The notes under the pieces: model-generated | Seen by the model: the letters and a program-made list of their open reading frames with translations, nothing else | Database searches by the model: none | Told to the model about the DNA's origin: nothing | In this document: piece by piece, positions 62,075-64,000 of the stretch | Layout of the letters: every line of letters starts with the position of its first letter | Position numbering within the stretch: the stretch's first letter is position 1 | NCBI GenBank assembly: GCA_041821185.1 | Contig: JBGUBD010000003.1 | Location: 1 to 64,000 of the forward strand | From: Phycisphaerales bacterium AB-hyl4 | Lineage (GTDB): Bacteria; Planctomycetota; Phycisphaerae; Phycisphaerales; Phycisphaeraceae | Direction of reading: 5' to 3' | DNA length: 64,000 nucleotides | Position numbers and translations under genes: made by a program

Positions 62075-62106
62075 GAAGAGCGCGGTGCAAGCACCGCGGC
62101 TAAATG
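62075..62106 (+). repeat. GGCTAAATG palindrome
   Basis: GAAGAGCGCGGTGC-AA-GCACCGCG followed by GCTAAATG, shortly after the FIST gene. Nearly identical to the copies at 40424 and 49871. Confidence 0.85.
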
Positions 62107-62183
62107 GTGCAAGTGAGGCGCCGCGTGGTCGAAGTAGATGGTCGGGCGCTGGCGACCGTTGCGTTGAGATGACATGTCGCAGC

Positions 62184-63470
62184 TTAGGCCGCTGGTACAG
62201 GCGTGGTGGGCACGGGTGTGCTCGGCGCGGCTTGCAACTGTTTGAGGAACGCACCGCGATAGACTCTGTGGCTAAGCCAGGCGAGAGTGGGCACGGTGAT
62301 GATGCCCACGCCGGGCACGACCTGGAGCAGGATCAGGAAGAAGGCGAGGATTCGCACCAGCCAGCGCATCAGCAGCGCCCGGCCTCGGCCGAGGTATCGG
62401 CGGTAGGGGGCGACCACTGCCAGGCGGTAGTAGATCACGCCGGGGATCAGGCCGACGATCGGGATGAGGCTCAGCAAGGCGCCGATGATCATCACCGGCC
62501 CGAGTCGGCTTGAGATCAGACGGTCATATTCGCTGAGCACCGTCGGGTCGTTGAACGGGCGCGTCTGACAGGCGGGGCATTGTTGATGCGGCGTTCGCTT
62601 ATGCAGGCGGGTGGCGCACTTGCGGCAGCGGCGGAACGAGATCAGGTGCAGCGGATGTTCCGGCTTGTTGTGCGTGAGCAGGGCGGTGGACGTGCCCAGC
62701 CAGGTGAGTTGGCAGACGTTGGGGTTGTCGTGGCCGCAGTTGCCGCAGGCGATGGCGACGCGGTACATCGGCTCCTGGCAGGCGGGGCAGGGGACTTTCG
62801 ATCGCTCTTCGCGGATTTGAGCGCGTTTCTGCAACAGCAGGATGATGCCGATGCCGATCAGGATCAGCACAGCCATGATGATCGGGAAGAGGATGAGAAA
62901 GAGGATGCCGAAGGCGGCCCAGAGATCCTGGCCCCAGCTGAAGATTTTCATCAGGCCGGTGTCGTCGCTTTCGTCGATGTCGATGAAGTTGCGTACGAGC
63001 GCGTTGTGTGCGGTGGCGACGATGAACGTGCCGCCGACGACGAAGGCGGTCAGGATGTAAAGCCCGACGCCTGCGTGTTGCACCATGAGCATGTCGAGCG
63101 CTTGCGGGTCGATAAGCTCTTCGACGAACTGCATGTCCGTGACCGTCGCGATGCCGAGCAGAGTGGCGCCGGCGGCGATGGGCTTAATGTACGGGTCGAT
63201 ATCGTTGAGCAGTTGTCTTGCTTCGGCATTCTTGTGGGCGAGCAGTTCGAGCAGCGCGAGCGAGCCGAGGATCCAGAGCGTGACGTCGTGTGTGAACCAG
63301 GTCGGCACGGCGGCGGGATCGATGCCCATCAGCATGCCGAGCTGGTTGACGCCGGGGACGTCAGGCCCGAAGCGCAGCAGCATGGCCGCGGCAAAGATGG
63401 GTATGAAAACGCGCGACGCGAATACGCCGGTCAACCCGGTTGCCTGTGCCAATGCGGTCCAGCTCATCAT
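62184..63470 (-). CDS. DUF4126-like membrane protein with zinc-ribbon region
   Basis: From the ATG at 63470 this 428-residue protein begins with several hydrophobic helices in a DUF4126-like arrangement. Then come CPACQEPMYRVAIACGNCG and, after a spacer, CRKCATRL...CPACQ: paired zinc-ribbon motifs in a cytosolic or periplasmic loop. More helices follow to a Pro/Thr/Ala-rich end. Combined domain use of this kind is unusual. Function unknown. Confidence 0.7.
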   Translation of the reverse strand: MMSWTALAQATGLTGVFASRVFIPIFAAAMLLRFGPDVPGVNQLGMLMGIDPAAVPTWFTHDVTLWILGSLALLELLAHKNAEARQLLNDIDPYIKPIAAGATLLGIATVTDMQFVEELIDPQALDMLMVQHAGVGLYILTAFVVGGTFIVATAHNALVRNFIDIDESDDTGLMKIFSWGQDLWAAFGILFLILFPIIMAVLILIGIGIILLLQKRAQIREERSKVPCPACQEPMYRVAIACGNCGHDNPNVCQLTWLGTSTALLTHNKPEHPLHLISFRRCRKCATRLHKRTPHQQCPACQTRPFNDPTVLSEYDRLISSRLGPVMIIGALLSLIPIVGLIPGVIYYRLAVVAPYRRYLGRGRALLMRWLVRILAFFLILLQVVPGVGIITVPTLAWLSHRVYRGAFLKQLQAAPSTPVPTTPVPAA

Positions 63471-63784
63471 CGTCGTAAGCCCATGGCATGGCCCGTGCGG
63501 GGGGCGGTTCAGGGGGCGCATCCAGAGCCCTGCTGTGGGTAGCGGGGCTAAACGCTACGAATGAATTGCGGTCAGTCCAACTGTATATCAAAGGCCCATG
63601 CTATCGACGGGGCCACCGTTGACCAAGCATTTATTTCGATTGCGACACAAGGCAGGCGTCACGTCGAAGGGGCTTGGCCCGTGACGTGGACCAAAAAAGC
63701 AACCCGCCACATCGCAGCGGTGGCAGGCATTGCCTTCGCAGCGTGGTGGCGGGTGGCTGGGGTTTTTGATTGATGAATAGGGGG
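63471..63784. other. Intergenic region before the edge gene
   Basis: About 310 bases hold no convincing gene. The distal part contains the terminator-like hairpin at 63693-63755. Confidence 0.55.
63693..63755 (-). terminator. Terminator-like hairpin after the edge gene
   Basis: On the minus strand ACCCGCCAC pairs with GTGGCGGGT across a self-complementary loop and is followed by GCTTTTTT. A T-run on the plus side could make it bidirectional. Confidence 0.6.
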
Positions 63785-64000
63785 TCAGACCGCAACAAGT
63801 GGCCGGAGCGAATCGAGTGTAACAGCCGGGTCGTCGCCGGCGATGCGCTCGCCGACGAGCCCCGAAGAGCCCGCGTTGAAGAAGGTCTGGCCCTCTGCGC
63901 GGAAATAGCGCATGCGGTAGTGGCCTGGCGGCAGGTCGGTGACCGCCTCCCAATGCCCTTCCTTTACCTGGTCCATCGCGATCCACGAGCTGAACCCGCC
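63785..64000 (-). CDS. C-terminal part of an unknown protein (partial at window edge)
   Basis: Only the last 71 residues are inside the window. They read as a compact beta-rich segment with WEAVTDLPPGHYRMRYFRAEG, which could be a carbohydrate-binding or similar beta-sandwich. The 5' end lies beyond base 64000. No firm family assignment is possible. Confidence 0.6.
   Translation of the reverse strand, partial: GGFSSWIAMDQVKEGHWEAVTDLPPGHYRMRYFRAEGQTFFNAGSSGLVGERIAGDDPAVTLDSLRPLVAV

Noticed and set aside
63561..63773. Plus-strand open frame near the right edge
   Set aside because: It crosses the terminator-like hairpin and has no homology or ribosome site.

Overview
The window is about 64 kb of GC-rich, gene-dense chromosomal DNA. 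I infer a planctomycete of the Phycisphaerae type. The reasons are the alternative complex III plus caa3 oxidase operon, a Cys-x-x-Cys-Gly-Tyr-Asp-Leu zinc ribbon on a membrane protein, many short dispersed intergenic palindromes, and small repeat tracts that sometimes sit inside genes. There is no rRNA, phage module, CRISPR array or recognisable transposase. Two or three AT-richer patches (about 20.1-20.8 kb, 27.3-28.8 kb and 35.9-36.4 kb) look like acquired or less ameliorated DNA.

Region 1 (1-15 kb, minus strand) is one respiratory operon, read right to left: actA-actB-actC-actD-actE-actF, a small membrane protein, a SCO-type copper chaperone, then ctaC-ctaD-ctaE and the start of subunit IV, which runs off the left edge. 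Together they move electrons from quinol through the multihaem/Fe-S alternative complex III to an A2-type, cytochrome c-fused caa3 oxidase. A good sigma70-like promoter lies just upstream of actA.

Region 2 (15-31 kb) is mixed housekeeping and accessory DNA: small membrane proteins, a GH15 glucoamylase-like enzyme, a sugar isomerase/epimerase-like TIM barrel, a Vat/CatB-type acetyltransferase, a secreted terpene-cyclase-like repeat protein, a PEPCK-like P-loop protein (DUF4914-like), DoxX-like and DUF2892-like membrane proteins, a 740-bp non-coding stretch, a transglutaminase-like protein, an SdpI cluster, a DUF695-like protein and uvrB. The uvrB gene carries a small in-frame repeat insertion.

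Region 3 (31-46 kb) holds an aldehyde dehydrogenase, a tRNA with a UAA anticodon, deoC, an alpha/beta hydrolase, a small ribbon-helix-helix-like protein, an HExxE protein with a truncated second copy, sucC, galE, a DUF368 lipid-phosphate transporter-like protein, the pilB-pilT motor pair and a TPR lipoprotein.

Region 4 (46-64 kb) holds metH, a Kdo/WaaP-like kinase, a PilZ protein, a PfkB sugar kinase, a DUF4174 protein, an ABC-F ATPase, fusA with tandem promoters and a strong terminator, a Gln/Asp-rich lipoprotein, an orphan OmpR-type regulator, DUF2784, GNAT, PGPGW and FIST proteins, a DUF4126-like zinc-ribbon membrane protein, and a partial gene at the right edge.

I found no clearly new multi-gene system. 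The most distinctive signals are the dispersed palindrome families with conserved tails, the repeat insertion in uvrB, a short-variable-loop tRNA with a Leu(UAA) anticodon, and two orphan minus-strand terminators that may end unannotated small RNAs.
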